A stretch of 20,360 nt of DNA from Pseudomonadota bacterium (GTDB taxonomy: Bacteria > Pseudomonadota > Alphaproteobacteria > Rhizobiales > Rhizobiaceae), in contig JAEWLS010000029.1 in assembly GCA_023457435.1 (NCBI GenBank), forward strand, positions 1 through 20,360, written 5' to 3'. The translations under genes and the position numbers were made by a program. The notes under the pieces were generated by a model, which saw only the letters and a program-made list of their open reading frames with translations, made no database searches and had not been told where the DNA came from. Of this stretch, positions 7,185 to 15,294 are shown piece after piece. Position 1 is the first letter of the stretch; each line of letters starts with the position of its first letter.

Positions 7185-8509
7185 CAGCGGCGTTTTGCTC
7201 CGTCGTCGATCAGCCGCGCCTTGACGACCAACGGCTGGACGAAGGGTTCGAGCTCGCGCATCGTGCGATCCAGAGCACCCCGCATGGCTTCGACCGCGCT
7301 CGCTCCGGCAACGCCGATGTCGCGGCGGGCCTTGTCGTTGCGCAGCAGGAAATTCACCGCGCCGGCCAGCATCTCGCGGTCGCGCAGCAAGCGCACGCCG
7401 CCTTTGGCGATCAGCGGCTCGTACAACTCGCTGTGATAGGCGATGTCCTGCCCGGTGAGGATGGCGATCTTCAGCAATGCCGCTTCGAGCGGGTTCTCGC
7501 CGCCGGCGCCGCCAGCAAGAGAAGAACCGAGGAAGGCGATATCGGCCATGCGAAGGTAAAGCCCGGACTCACAGGGCGTATCGCCGATGAGGATGTGGCT
7601 CTTCGCCGTCACCTTGTCCTTGCGACTGCGGCGGACGACGTTAAGCCCCATCCCGGTCAGCACCCCTTCGAGGCGGTCGGCGCGGTCCGGCTGTTTCGGA
7701 ACGATAATGGTCAGCACGTCCGGATGCCGGCTCTGCAGGAGCTTGTGGACCTCGCCGGCTACCTCTTCCTCGCCCTCGCGCGTCCACAAAGCCGACCAGC
7801 GCGGCCGGCCGTGCAGCTCGTTCTGCACGCGTCGCAGTTCGAGCTCGTCCACCGGCGGCGGCAGAACGTCTGTCTTCAGGTTGCCGGAGATCACAACCGG
7901 ACGTGCGCCCAGCCGGGCATAGCGTTCGGCGTCGGTTTCGCTCTGCGCCACGACCTTCGCGAAACGCTCGAACAGCGCCTCGGCGAAAGTGGCGCGCTTG
8001 TGCCAGCGGGCAAAAGCGCGGTCCGACATGCGCCCGTTGACCAACACCTGCGGTATGCGGCGGGCGTCGAGTTCCAGCACGGTCATGGGCCAGATCTCGG
8101 ACTCCGCGAATACCGCAAGGTCGGGTTTCCAGTGGTCGAGGAACCGCGCGATGGCCGGCTTCACGTCGAGGGGGATGTACTGGTGTATGACGCGCTCGCC
8201 GAGACGCTCGCGCACGATCTCGGCCGATGACATCGAGCCGGTGGTCAACACGATGCTCATGCCTGAGCCGAGCAAGCGCGCCGCGAGCGGTACGATCGCA
8301 AGCGTCTCGCCGTCGCCGGCGGCGTGCAGCCAAATCAGCGGGCCGGCCGGCCGCGGCACGCCGGTGCGGCCATAGCGCTCGTGACGGCGCTGCTTGTCTT
8401 CGATGCCCTTGCTGGCGCGCCAGGCCACGTAGCCGCCGATGAACGGGAATGTCGCGGCGCCGGCCCATCTGTAGGTGGACAGCGCGGCGCGGGCCCAGCG
8501 TTCGCTCAT
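7184..8509 (-). CDS. waaA: 3-deoxy-D-manno-octulosonic acid (Kdo) transferase, with unusual active-site motifs
   Basis: WaaA (KdtA) adds Kdo from CMP-Kdo to lipid IVA on the cytoplasmic face of the inner membrane. The 441-residue protein starts with a family-typical N-terminal membrane-associated segment (TYRWAGAATFPFIGGYVAWRASKG). Then come IWLHAAGDGET (the catalytic Glu, residue 68, is kept), VLTTGSMSSAE, IHQYIPLDVKP, AESEIWPMT, NGRMSDRAF and GNLKTD. Several motifs differ from the consensus I recall: HAASVGE is HAAGDGE, STHxGEE is WTREGEE (243-248), PRHPDR is PKQPDR (271-276), GDTxGExG is GDTPCESG (309-316), and GGQNPLEP is GGENPLEA. The fold and GT-B layout are clear, but donor-site chemistry may be altered. 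It lies 18 bases after the DUF4170 gene and overlaps lpxK by one base. Confidence 0.88.
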   Translation of the reverse strand: MSERWARAALSTYRWAGAATFPFIGGYVAWRASKGIEDKQRRHERYGRTGVPRPAGPLIWLHAAGDGETLAIVPLAARLLGSGMSIVLTTGSMSSAEIVRERLGERVIHQYIPLDVKPAIARFLDHWKPDLAVFAESEIWPMTVLELDARRIPQVLVNGRMSDRAFARWHKRATFAEALFERFAKVVAQSETDAERYARLGARPVVISGNLKTDVLPPPVDELELRRVQNELHGRPRWSALWTREGEEEVAGEVHKLLQSRHPDVLTIIVPKQPDRADRLEGVLTGMGLNVVRRSRKDKVTAKSHILIGDTPCESGLYLRMADIAFLGSSLAGGAGGENPLEAALLKIAILTGQDIAYHSELYEPLIAKGGVRLLRDREMLAGAVNFLLRNDKARRDIGVAGASAVEAMRGALDRTMRELEPFVQPLVVKARLIDDGAKRR

Positions 8510-8527
8510 TTCGCGATCGCCATCGCG

Positions 8528-8773
8528 CTATTGAGATTTGGTCGTTTCGGGGTCGAGCAGGCGGTGCAGGTGCACGATGAAGTAGCGCATATGGGCGTTG
8601 TCGACGGTCGCCTGCGCCTTGGCGCGCCATGCTGCCGCGGCGCTGTCGTAATCGGGGAATATGCCGACAATGTCGAGCCCGTCCAGGTCTCGGAACTCGG
8701 TGCCCGACAGTGTCTTCAGCTCCCCGCCGAAGACGAGGTGCAGCAGTTGCTTCTTCTTGGGTTCGCCCGTCAT
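8528..8773 (-). CDS. DUF4170 family protein
   Basis: This conserved 81-residue alphaproteobacterial protein has no known function. The core LLHLVFGGELKTLSGTEFRDL, IVGIFPDYDSAAAAWRAKAQATVDNAHMRYFIVHLHRLLDP is the DUF4170 pattern, with alternating beta and helix segments and no signal peptide, so it is probably cytoplasmic. In this clade it typically sits immediately upstream of waaA. The 18-base spacing here supports co-transcription with waaA and lpxK, but a role in lipopolysaccharide synthesis is only an inference from position. The ATG at 8773 is preceded by an A/G-rich AAGAAAAG that can serve as a weak ribosome binding site. The 86-base gap upstream is relatively AT-rich for this window and could hold a promoter; I found no convincing -35/-10 pair. 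Confidence 0.88.
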   Translation of the reverse strand: MTGEPKKKQLLHLVFGGELKTLSGTEFRDLDGLDIVGIFPDYDSAAAAWRAKAQATVDNAHMRYFIVHLHRLLDPETTKSQ

Positions 8774-8859
8774 CTTTTCTTGCCGGTAATTTATTCTGGA
8801 GCGCGGCTGTCTGGCTGACGCGATGTCGTTCTAGACCAATTGCGCGACAGACGGAACCG

Positions 8860-9642
8860 CTAGCGTGGCAATGCGCCCACCATGCGGCGGATCAGCGGCA
8901 GACCAGCTGCCGCAAGGATACCGTGCCGCGGGTTTTCGGTCGCATATCGAAGCTCGATGCCGCGGTCGTCGACCACGGCGCCACCAGCTTCCGACAGGAT
9001 CAGGTCCGCTGCGGCCAGATCCCAGTCGTGCGAGTTGGCCTTAACATAGGTGCCGTCGAGCCGTCCCGCGGCGATCATGGCGATGCGATAGGCAAGCGAC
9101 GGTACGTGACGATGCCGCCGCGCGAGCGCAAGTTCGCCGCGGACGCGGTCCAGCAATGCCTTCGGCCCGGCGATCTCGATGTCCGCACTACCGCTGCGTA
9201 CGCTGATCTGCTCGCCGTTGAGCGATGCGCCCACGCCCCTGCGCGCCGAGAACACCTCCCTGCGGCCCGGACAGTCGAGCACGCCGGCGATCGGCCGCCC
9301 ATCCTCGACGATGGCCACGGACACGCACCAGAGGTCCTGGCCCTCGAGGAATGCGCGCGTGCCGTCGATGGGATCGACCACGAATGTGCGGCGCGCGCTC
9401 AGCCGCTCCGGGGTATCGACCGTCTCTTCCGACAGCCAGCCGTAGTCGGGCCGCGCCTCGCGCAGGGTTTCCCGCAGGAACTTGTCGACAGCATAATCGG
9501 CTTCGCTCACCGGCGAGACGCCGGCCTTCATCCAGACCTCGGGGTCGCGCCCGAAATAGCCCATGGCGATCCGCCCGCCTTCCTCCGCGGCGAGACGGAT
9601 CAGGTCCAGGTCGTCGTGGAGGTCGAGGTCCGCGTCAGTCAC
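8860..9642 (-). CDS. Inositol monophosphatase family protein (CysQ/IMPase-like phosphatase)
   Basis: This 260-residue Mg2+-dependent phosphatase belongs to the FIG superfamily. Metal-site motifs are complete: WLSEETVDTPERL (Glu72, Glu73), VVDPIDGTRAFLEG (Asp90, Asp93, Gly94, Thr95) and SHDWDLAAADLILSEAGG (Trp207, Asp208). Candidate substrates are inositol monophosphate, 3'-phosphoadenosine 5'-phosphate (CysQ) or histidinol phosphate; the motifs alone do not decide. The start is GTG at 9642, and it overlaps the pmbA stop by 8 bases, so translation is probably coupled to pmbA. No in-frame ATG gives a better match to family N-termini. It belongs to the conserved block pmbA-phosphatase-DUF4170-waaA-lpxK. 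Confidence 0.9.
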   Translation of the reverse strand: MTDADLDLHDDLDLIRLAAEEGGRIAMGYFGRDPEVWMKAGVSPVSEADYAVDKFLRETLREARPDYGWLSEETVDTPERLSARRTFVVDPIDGTRAFLEGQDLWCVSVAIVEDGRPIAGVLDCPGRREVFSARRGVGASLNGEQISVRSGSADIEIAGPKALLDRVRGELALARRHRHVPSLAYRIAMIAAGRLDGTYVKANSHDWDLAAADLILSEAGGAVVDDRGIELRYATENPRHGILAAAGLPLIRRMVGALPR

Positions 9643-10978
9643 CGGCCAGCGTCATGCCCTCGACAAGCAGCGTCGGCGCCGCAGTGCCGTAATTGCGGTC
9701 TACGTCGTTGGCCGGCGTCATCGCCATGAACATGTCCTTGAGATTGCCGGCGATCGTCACCTCGGACACCGGGTAGGTGAGCTCTCCGTTTTCGATCCAG
9801 AAGCCCGATGCGCCACGGCTATATTCGCCGGTCACCATGTTCACGCCCTGGCCGAAAACTTCCGTGACGTAGAAACCGTTCTTCAGCGCACCGATCATCG
9901 CCTCGGGCGTGGTGTCGCCAGGCTCGATGGCGAGGTTTGTGGACGTCGGATTCACAGAGGAGCCGGACCGCGCTCCGCGACCGTTGGTCCTGAGCCCGAG
10001 TTCCAGCGCCGCGGACGTGGACAGGAACCAGTGCCGCAGCACTCCCTTGTCGACCATGGTGAGCGCTTCGCCGGCGACGCCCTCGCCATCGAACGGACGC
10101 GATGCCTGCCCGCGCACCTTGAGTGGGTCGTCGGTAACGGTGATGGCGGCCGAGGCGACCTGCTTACCCATCATGTCGCGCAGGAAACTGGTCTTGCGCG
10201 CCACCGCCGCGCCGTTGATCGCGCCGGACAGGTGCCCGGCAATGCCGCGCGCGACGCGGGGATCGTAGATCACGGTGACCGGTCCGGTCTTGGCCTTGCG
10301 CGCATTCAGGCGCTTCACCGCGCGCTCGGCAGCCTCTCGGCCGATCTTTTCAGGGGTATCCAGCTCGGAGAAATGAAGGCGCGAGGAATAATCGTAGTCG
10401 CGCTCCATGCCCGTGCCTTCTCCAGCGATGGCGCTTACGGAACGCGAGAAGCGTGAGGCGACATACTTTCCGAGGAAGCCTTCCGAAGTCGCCAGCACCA
10501 GCCCTCCCAGTCCGGCGGAAGCACCGGATCCGCCGGAATTCGTGACGCCCTTAACCGCCAGCGCAACCTCCTCGGCTTCCAGGGCGGCGCGGCGCAGCTC
10601 GTCGGCCGAGATCTCAGTCGGGTCGAAGAGGTCGAGGTCCTTGATGTTGCGGGCAAGGTCGCTTGCGTCCGCCAGCCCCTGGTGCGGGTCCTCTGGCGAC
10701 ACCTTTGCCATCGCCACGGCGCGCTCTGCCAGCATCTTGGGGTCGGACGAGGCATTGGCGCCAACGCTGGCGACGCGCTTGCCGACAAAAACGCGCAGCG
10801 AAATGTCGTCGCTTTCCGAGGCCTCGGTCGACTCGACCTTGCCGAGGCGCACCGAAACACCGCGCGAGCGTCCCATGACCGCGACCGCGTCGGCGGCATC
10901 GGCGCCTGCCTTGCGTGCCGCGTCGACGAGCGCACCGACGAGGCTTTCGAGGCGCGCAGTGTCGATCTTGTCTGTCAT
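9635..10978 (-). CDS. pmbA: TldE/PmbA-family metalloprotease subunit
   Basis: In E. coli TldE (PmbA) partners with TldD in a cytoplasmic protease that matures microcin B17 and degrades the antitoxin CcdA. TldE is the subunit without the zinc site. The 447-residue length matches the family (about 450). Visible markers are GVSVRLGKVESTEASES and the oxidoreductase-like strand pattern in the first half, then GLGGLVLATSEGFLG, PVTVIYDPRVARGIAGHLSGAINGAAVARKTSFL, FDGEGVAGEALTMVDKGVLRHWFLST and FGQGVNMVTGEYSRGASGFWIENGELTYPVSEVTIAGNL. No HExxH is present, which fits TldE rather than TldD. I chose ATG 10978 (MTDKIDTARLESLV); the frame is open upstream to 11056, but that part has no family similarity. 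No tldD is visible in the window. Confidence 0.93.
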   Translation of the reverse strand: MTDKIDTARLESLVGALVDAARKAGADAADAVAVMGRSRGVSVRLGKVESTEASESDDISLRVFVGKRVASVGANASSDPKMLAERAVAMAKVSPEDPHQGLADASDLARNIKDLDLFDPTEISADELRRAALEAEEVALAVKGVTNSGGSGASAGLGGLVLATSEGFLGKYVASRFSRSVSAIAGEGTGMERDYDYSSRLHFSELDTPEKIGREAAERAVKRLNARKAKTGPVTVIYDPRVARGIAGHLSGAINGAAVARKTSFLRDMMGKQVASAAITVTDDPLKVRGQASRPFDGEGVAGEALTMVDKGVLRHWFLSTSAALELGLRTNGRGARSGSSVNPTSTNLAIEPGDTTPEAMIGALKNGFYVTEVFGQGVNMVTGEYSRGASGFWIENGELTYPVSEVTIAGNLKDMFMAMTPANDVDRNYGTAAPTLLVEGMTLAGD

Positions 10979-11027
10979 CTCGATATCCGTCCGGAAATGT
11001 GCTGCGGCGAGCGCCGCTTCCGCAACC

Positions 11028-11056
11028 CATCTAGGTCCCGGTACCGGACAGCGCAA
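11028..11056 (-). promoter_or_regulatory. Candidate sigma-70-like promoter for pmbA
   Basis: Read on the minus strand, TTGCGC (11056-11051) and TAGATG (11033-11028) are separated by exactly 17 bases, close to the TTGACA/TATAAT arrangement. Transcription would begin about 40 bases before the pmbA ATG at 10978. The 110-base gap is the largest in the minus-strand series between 16959 and 6165, so an internal promoter here is reasonable. It is based on pattern and position only. Confidence 0.35.
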
Positions 11057-11063
11057 TGGCGCG

Positions 11064-11085
11064 GCCGCCGCAAAAGCCCGGCGGC
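11064..11085 (-). terminator. GC hairpin after the patatin gene (possible attenuator)
   Basis: GCCGCC (11064-11069) and GGCGGC (11080-11085) form a six-pair GC stem around a 10-base loop, 3 bases after the patatin-like gene's stop. On the minus strand no T run follows the stem, so it would be at most a weak or factor-assisted terminator. It precedes the candidate pmbA promoter. Confidence 0.25.
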
Positions 11086-11088
11086 GCT

Positions 11089-11991
11089 TCAGCTCTGCCT
11101 TTGGAAAGCCTCGACTGCGGCCGCGACGGCGCGCTTCGCCTCTTCCTTGATGCTCGCCGTCTCTTCCATCAGCGCGTCGACTTTCAGGAAGTCGAGCACG
11201 CGGTAGGCCGACACAGGCGGGCGCAACAGCACCTGCGGCCGGTAAGTCTGCAGCTTCGCCTGTATGATCGCCTGCATCATCAGCTGCGTGGAGCCGTACA
11301 TGAGGTCGATCGACGACAGCCGCTTTCCGCCGGGCTGCGGCGCGCCGACAACATCGACCGCGATCACGATGTCGGCCTTGCCGTGAACGGCGTCGAACGG
11401 CACGGGGTCGAACATGCCGCCGTCGACATAGAGCTTGCCGTCGCGCTTTACCGGCCTGAACACCGCCGGCAGTGCGGCCGAGGCGGCGATCGCCGATACC
11501 AGCTCGCCGCTCGAGAACATCTCTACCTTGTGGCCGTAGAAATCGGTACCGGTGACGAGCAACGGTATAGGGAGTTCCTCGAAGCGCTCGGGCAGCACCG
11601 GCGGCAGGAACGAGCGCAGGATGCGCGGCAAATTGAACTGCGTAACCCGGAAGCCGGTTGAGATGAACTCATTGAGCGAGCCCGGCCGGGAGCGCCAAAT
11701 GCGCGAGATCACCTCGGCGCGGTTGCCGAGTATGGTGCGAGCGTACTCGTTGATCTCGACCCCGCGCATGCCGGCGGCATAGCCGGCGCCGATGATGGCG
11801 CCGATCGAGGAGCCGGCGATCAGCTTCGGCTTAAGCCCCAACTCGTCGAGCGCTTCGACGACGTGGATGTGGGCAAGCCCGCGCGCGCCGCCGCCGCCGA
11901 GCGCGACGGCGAAAGTCGGGTCGCCGCTGCCGCCTCGCATCGCCGTTACGTCGGCATCCTGTCTTTTGCGCGTCGCAGTCGCGCTATCCAA
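11089..11991 (-). CDS. Patatin-like phospholipase (RssA-like)
   Basis: This 300-residue protein is a predicted Ser-Asp-dyad lipid acyl hydrolase. The oxyanion motif GGGGARGLAH (32-41) is followed by the nucleophile elbow GSSIG (60-64, Ser62), and YVDGGMFDPVPFDAV supplies the catalytic Asp in DGG. No signal peptide is seen, so it probably acts in the cytoplasm or on the inner face of the membrane. The start is TTG at 11991, chosen because a perfect GGAGG lies 6 bases upstream (11998-12002). The alternative ATG at 11940 would remove 17 non-conserved residues and has no comparably placed ribosome binding site. It begins two bases after the stop of the non-catalytic M16 gene, so co-translation is likely. 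The substrate is unknown. Confidence 0.9.
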   Translation of the reverse strand: MDSATATRKRQDADVTAMRGGSGDPTFAVALGGGGARGLAHIHVVEALDELGLKPKLIAGSSIGAIIGAGYAAGMRGVEINEYARTILGNRAEVISRIWRSRPGSLNEFISTGFRVTQFNLPRILRSFLPPVLPERFEELPIPLLVTGTDFYGHKVEMFSSGELVSAIAASAALPAVFRPVKRDGKLYVDGGMFDPVPFDAVHGKADIVIAVDVVGAPQPGGKRLSSIDLMYGSTQLMMQAIIQAKLQTYRPQVLLRPPVSAYRVLDFLKVDALMEETASIKEEAKRAVAAAVEAFQRQS

Positions 11992-11993
11992 GT

Positions 11994-13349
11994 TCAGCCT
12001 CCGCTGCCGGTCGCCGGCCCGAGAATCATGATCGCGGGCTTCGCCGAAAGCAAGCGTTTCGCCATCGCGGCGGCCTGCTCGCGGGTTACGGCCTCGATCA
12101 ACGCGCCGCGGCGCTGCATGTAGTCGATGCCCAGACCCTCCACCTGCAGAGTGACGAGAGTGTTGGCAATGGCGCCCGAGGAATCAAGGTTGTTGATGGC
12201 ATAAGAGCCAATCAGGAAGCGCTTCGCGTCGGCGAGCTCCTCTTCCGTCGGGCCTTCGGCAGCCATCTTGGCGACCACCTCATTGATGACCGCGAGCGTC
12301 TCCTGCACCTTGTCGGCGCGCGTGCCGGTGTCGATGCCGAGCGAGTTCGAGTGGCGCGGCGTCGAGAGACCGGAGTTCACGCCGTAGGCGAGGCCGCGCT
12401 TCTCGCGAACCTCCTCGAACAGCCGCGACGAGAAGGTGCCGCCACCGAGCACGTGGTTCATGATGAACGCTGCGAAGAAGTCGGGATCGTCGCGGTCGAC
12501 ACCCGGAAACGCCATCTGGATCGTCGCCTGCGGAAGCGGGTAGTCGATCTTCACCTCTGCGCCGAAGTTCGGGACGATGTCGGGCACCGGCGTCAGCTCC
12601 GGTTGGGCGGGCAGCGCGCCGAAGACATTGTCGAGTTCGCGCTTCAAGGTTTCCGCGTCGATCGCCCCCACTACGGCAACATGCAGCTTGCCGCGGGCGA
12701 ACAGTCGCTTGTGCGCGCTGCGCAAATCGTCGGCGGTGATGGTCTTCAGCGACTCCAGCGTACCTTCACGGCGCCGGCCGTATGGGTGATCGCCGTACAG
12801 TGCCTTCTGGAAGGCGATGTCGGCAAGCCGGTTCGGGTCCTTGGCGGACGCCTCGATTCCGGTGACGATCTGCGCGCGGATGCGGTCCAGCGGCGCCTGG
12901 TCGAACCGTGGCGCGGTGATCGCGAGCTTGAGGAGGCCGAGCGCCTCCGTGCGCTTGTCGGCGAGCAGGCGCATCGAGCCGGAGATGCCGTCGAGCCCGC
13001 CGGAGAAGCCCATCTCGGCGCCTGCGTCGTCGAGCGCGAGCTGGAAGGCGTCCGAATCCAGATCTCCGGCGCCCTCGTCGAACAGGCCGCTCATCAAGTT
13101 GACGAGGCCTTCCTTGCCCACCGGATCCTGGGCCGTGCCGCCCTCGAAGATGAAGCGGATCGCGACGATCGGGACGGAATAGTCCTCGACCAGCCAGGCG
13201 GTGATGCCGCCAGGCGACCTCACGTCCTGTATCGTCGTCTCCGCGCGCGCCGGGGTCAGTGCCGCCAGCACGAAGAAGTAGCTTGCGAGCAGAACGACAA
13301 GTCCGGCGCGGATCGCCGGGGCAAGATGGTCTTCGTGGCGCGCGATCAT
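11994..13349 (-). CDS. M16 family peptidase, non-catalytic subunit
   Basis: This is a two-lobed pitrilysin-family protein, probably periplasmic or membrane-anchored: an N-terminal hydrophobic segment AGLVVLLASYFFVLAALTPARA (about residues 15-36) looks like a signal peptide or anchor. In the first lobe the place of the zinc motif HxxEH reads NLMSGLFDEG (84-93), so the metal site is absent. The second lobe has LGGGTFSSRLFEEVREKRGLAYGVNSG, with the Arg/Tyr pair used to hold substrate in M16 partners. This matches the inactive half of heterodimeric M16B peptidases. I chose ATG 13349 because it overlaps the upstream M16 stop as ATGA (13346-13349). The frame is open further upstream, but that part is only the shadow of the neighbouring gene. 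Length is 451 residues. Confidence 0.92.
   Translation of the reverse strand: MIARHEDHLAPAIRAGLVVLLASYFFVLAALTPARAETTIQDVRSPGGITAWLVEDYSVPIVAIRFIFEGGTAQDPVGKEGLVNLMSGLFDEGAGDLDSDAFQLALDDAGAEMGFSGGLDGISGSMRLLADKRTEALGLLKLAITAPRFDQAPLDRIRAQIVTGIEASAKDPNRLADIAFQKALYGDHPYGRRREGTLESLKTITADDLRSAHKRLFARGKLHVAVVGAIDAETLKRELDNVFGALPAQPELTPVPDIVPNFGAEVKIDYPLPQATIQMAFPGVDRDDPDFFAAFIMNHVLGGGTFSSRLFEEVREKRGLAYGVNSGLSTPRHSNSLGIDTGTRADKVQETLAVINEVVAKMAAEGPTEEELADAKRFLIGSYAINNLDSSGAIANTLVTLQVEGLGIDYMQRRGALIEAVTREQAAAMAKRLLSAKPAIMILGPATGSGG
11998..12002 (-). promoter_or_regulatory. Ribosome binding site deciding a TTG start
   Basis: On the minus strand GGAGG is followed by CTGAAC and then TTG. The spacer contains the stop codon TGA of the upstream M16 gene. 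The strength and the 6-base spacing favour the TTG over the downstream ATG at 11940 as the start of the patatin-like gene. Confidence 0.6.
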
Positions 13350-14698
13350 GAGCGGTCTCCCGAGCCAGGCAGGAGGTAGCCGGTCACCGAGCGCTCGACC
13401 TGCAGATACTTCGCCGCCGCCGCCTGCACTTGTTCGGCGGTCACCGCCTCGATGCGTTGCGGCCATTCCTCGACGTCGGCGATGCTGCCACCGGTGGTCA
13501 GCGCCGTGCCATATATCCGTGCCATGCCGGTCTGGTTGTCACGCGCGAACACCAGGCTGCGGGTGAATCGATTCTTGGCGCGCGACAGCTCGTCGGGGGT
13601 GACCCCCTCGGCCGCAATCTTCTGGATCTGCGCCACCACGGCCTGCTCGACCTCGTCGATGGTCGTTGCGCCACGCGGCGACGCGTAAACGGTGAAGCTC
13701 GACGCATCGAGGGAGGAGCCCTGGTAGAATGCGCCGGCCGAGCTCGCGACCCCGCCTTTGACCACCAGCTCCTGATAGAGCCTGCTGCGAATGCCGCCGC
13801 CGAGGATTTCCGAAAGCAGATCCAGCGCTTCGGCCTCGCCCTTTTCGGCGCTTGTGTAGGATGGCGTCAGGAAGCCCATCTGGAAGCTCGGCAGCGTGAC
13901 GCGCGGGTCGGTCATCGACACCGTGCGGCGGGTGTTCTGCTCGGGCTCCTGCGGCCTTATGCGCGGCGGCAGGTCGGGCCCGCGCGGCACCTTGCCGTAG
14001 GTGTCCTCTGCGAGCCTGCGCACCTCGGCCGCGTCGACATCGCCGGCAACGACCAGCACAGCGTTGTTCGGCGCGTAGTAGCGGTTGTAGAATTCGAACG
14101 CGTCCTCGCGATCGAGCTGCTCGATCTCCTGCATCCAGCCGATCACCGGCACGCCGTACGGATGGTTCTGATAGAGCGTGGCGTCGATCTCCTCGGACAG
14201 CACCGCGCCGGGACTGTTCTCGACGCGCTGGCGGCGCTCCTCGATGACGACGTCGCGCTCGGGCGCGATCACCGCATCGGTCAGCACCAGGCCGCGCATG
14301 CGGTCGGCCTCGAACTCCATCATCTTCGGTAGGACGTCGGGCGAAACCTGCTGGTAGTAGGCGGTGTAGTCGCTCGAGGTGAAGGCGTTCTCGTTGCCGC
14401 CGATCTCGGAAACGGCGCGCGAGAACTCGCCGGCCTTGCGCTTCGCGGTGCCCTTGAACATCAAGTGCTCGAGGAAGTGGGCGATGCCGGACTTGCCGCG
14501 CTCCTCGTCGGCGCTGCCGACCTTGTACCAGACCATGTGGGTGACGACCGGCGCGCGGCGATCCGGGATGACGACGATTTGCATGCCGTTTGCGAGCATG
14601 CTGCTTTCGACGCCGCCCAGATCGCGCGCCGTCTCTGCCGCGGCCGGCAAGGAGAGGAAGCACGCGGCGGCGACGATCAGCGTCAGCGGTCTGTTCAT
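13346..14698 (-). CDS. M16 family zinc peptidase, catalytic subunit
   Basis: This 450-residue zinc endopeptidase is likely periplasmic, with a signal peptide MNRPLTLIVAAACFLSLPAAAE. The inverted zinc motif HFLEH is intact (74-78), followed by the glutamates of the family (GGNENAFTSSDYTAYY near 101-115 and VVIEERRQRVEN near 150-161, where Glu153 or Glu154 is the third zinc ligand). The second lobe carries LGGGIRSRLYQELVVKGGVASSAGAFYQG. The family cleaves peptides and small unfolded proteins. Its gene overlaps that of the inactive M16 partner by 4 bases, so the two probably form a heterodimer made in equal amounts. The substrate is unknown. The rsmD stop lies 38 bases upstream, so it may be co-transcribed with rsmD and rluB. 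Confidence 0.94.
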   Translation of the reverse strand: MNRPLTLIVAAACFLSLPAAAETARDLGGVESSMLANGMQIVVIPDRRAPVVTHMVWYKVGSADEERGKSGIAHFLEHLMFKGTAKRKAGEFSRAVSEIGGNENAFTSSDYTAYYQQVSPDVLPKMMEFEADRMRGLVLTDAVIAPERDVVIEERRQRVENSPGAVLSEEIDATLYQNHPYGVPVIGWMQEIEQLDREDAFEFYNRYYAPNNAVLVVAGDVDAAEVRRLAEDTYGKVPRGPDLPPRIRPQEPEQNTRRTVSMTDPRVTLPSFQMGFLTPSYTSAEKGEAEALDLLSEILGGGIRSRLYQELVVKGGVASSAGAFYQGSSLDASSFTVYASPRGATTIDEVEQAVVAQIQKIAAEGVTPDELSRAKNRFTRSLVFARDNQTGMARIYGTALTTGGSIADVEEWPQRIEAVTAEQVQAAAAKYLQVERSVTGYLLPGSGDRS

Positions 14699-14736
14699 GC
14701 GAAACGTCCGTGGAGATTGAAGAATCGGGCGGGAGA

Positions 14737-15294
14737 CTAAGCTGGACGCTGGATGAAACGCACGATCGTGTCGCCATAGTGACGTTCGTCGGCGATCACG
14801 AAATCGATATCGGGAGCGAAAGTCGCATCCGCGGCCTCCTCCACCACCATCAGCGCGCCGGGCGCCAGCCAGCCGCCGTCGCGCGCCGCGCTCAGCGCCG
14901 GCTCCGCAAGGTTCTTGCCGTAGGGCGGGTCGGCGAACACGAGATCGAATGGCGCGATCGTGCCGACCTCGCCCAGCCGCGTTGCGTCGCGACGGAAAAT
15001 CTTGGTGCGGCCCTGCAGTCCGAACGCCTCGACATTATCGCGGATCAGGCCCCTGCCCTCTGCCGATTCCTCGATGAACACGCAGGCCGATGCGCCGCGC
15101 GACAGCGCCTCGATGCCGAGCGCGCCGGTGCCGGCGAAGAGGTCGAGGACACGCCCGCCCGCGAGCTTGTCGGGATGAGCGTGGGCGATGACGTTGAAGA
15201 CAGCTTCGCGCGTGCGGTCGGAGGTCGGGCGGATTCGAGCGTCGCGCGGAGTGGCGAGCGGTCGTCCGCGGAATGCCCCGCCAACGATCCGCAT
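14737..15294 (-). CDS. rsmD: 16S rRNA (guanine-966-N2)-methyltransferase
   Basis: RsmD methylates N2 of G966 in 16S rRNA, using S-adenosylmethionine, during 30S assembly. At 185 residues it has the normal length. Motifs are MRIVGGAFRGRPLATP at the start, the RPTSDRTREAVFNVI box (22-36), the AdoMet-binding DLFAGTGALGIEALSRGA (51-68) and the catalytic DPPY (122-125). Its ATG at 15294 follows the rluB-type stop codon with no bases between them (TAG then ATG), so the two rRNA-modification genes are almost certainly co-translated. Confidence 0.95.
   Translation of the reverse strand: MRIVGGAFRGRPLATPRDARIRPTSDRTREAVFNVIAHAHPDKLAGGRVLDLFAGTGALGIEALSRGASACVFIEESAEGRGLIRDNVEAFGLQGRTKIFRRDATRLGEVGTIAPFDLVFADPPYGKNLAEPALSAARDGGWLAPGALMVVEEAADATFAPDIDFVIADERHYGDTIVRFIQRPA

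Noticed and set aside
10979..11056. 26-residue N-terminal extension of pmbA
   Set aside because: The extension has no family similarity and covers the candidate promoter; the MTDKIDTARLESLV start fits the family length.
13350..13466. 39-residue N-terminal extension of the non-catalytic M16 protein
   Set aside because: It overlaps the catalytic M16 gene in another frame and would place the signal segment internally; the ATGA overlap start is better.
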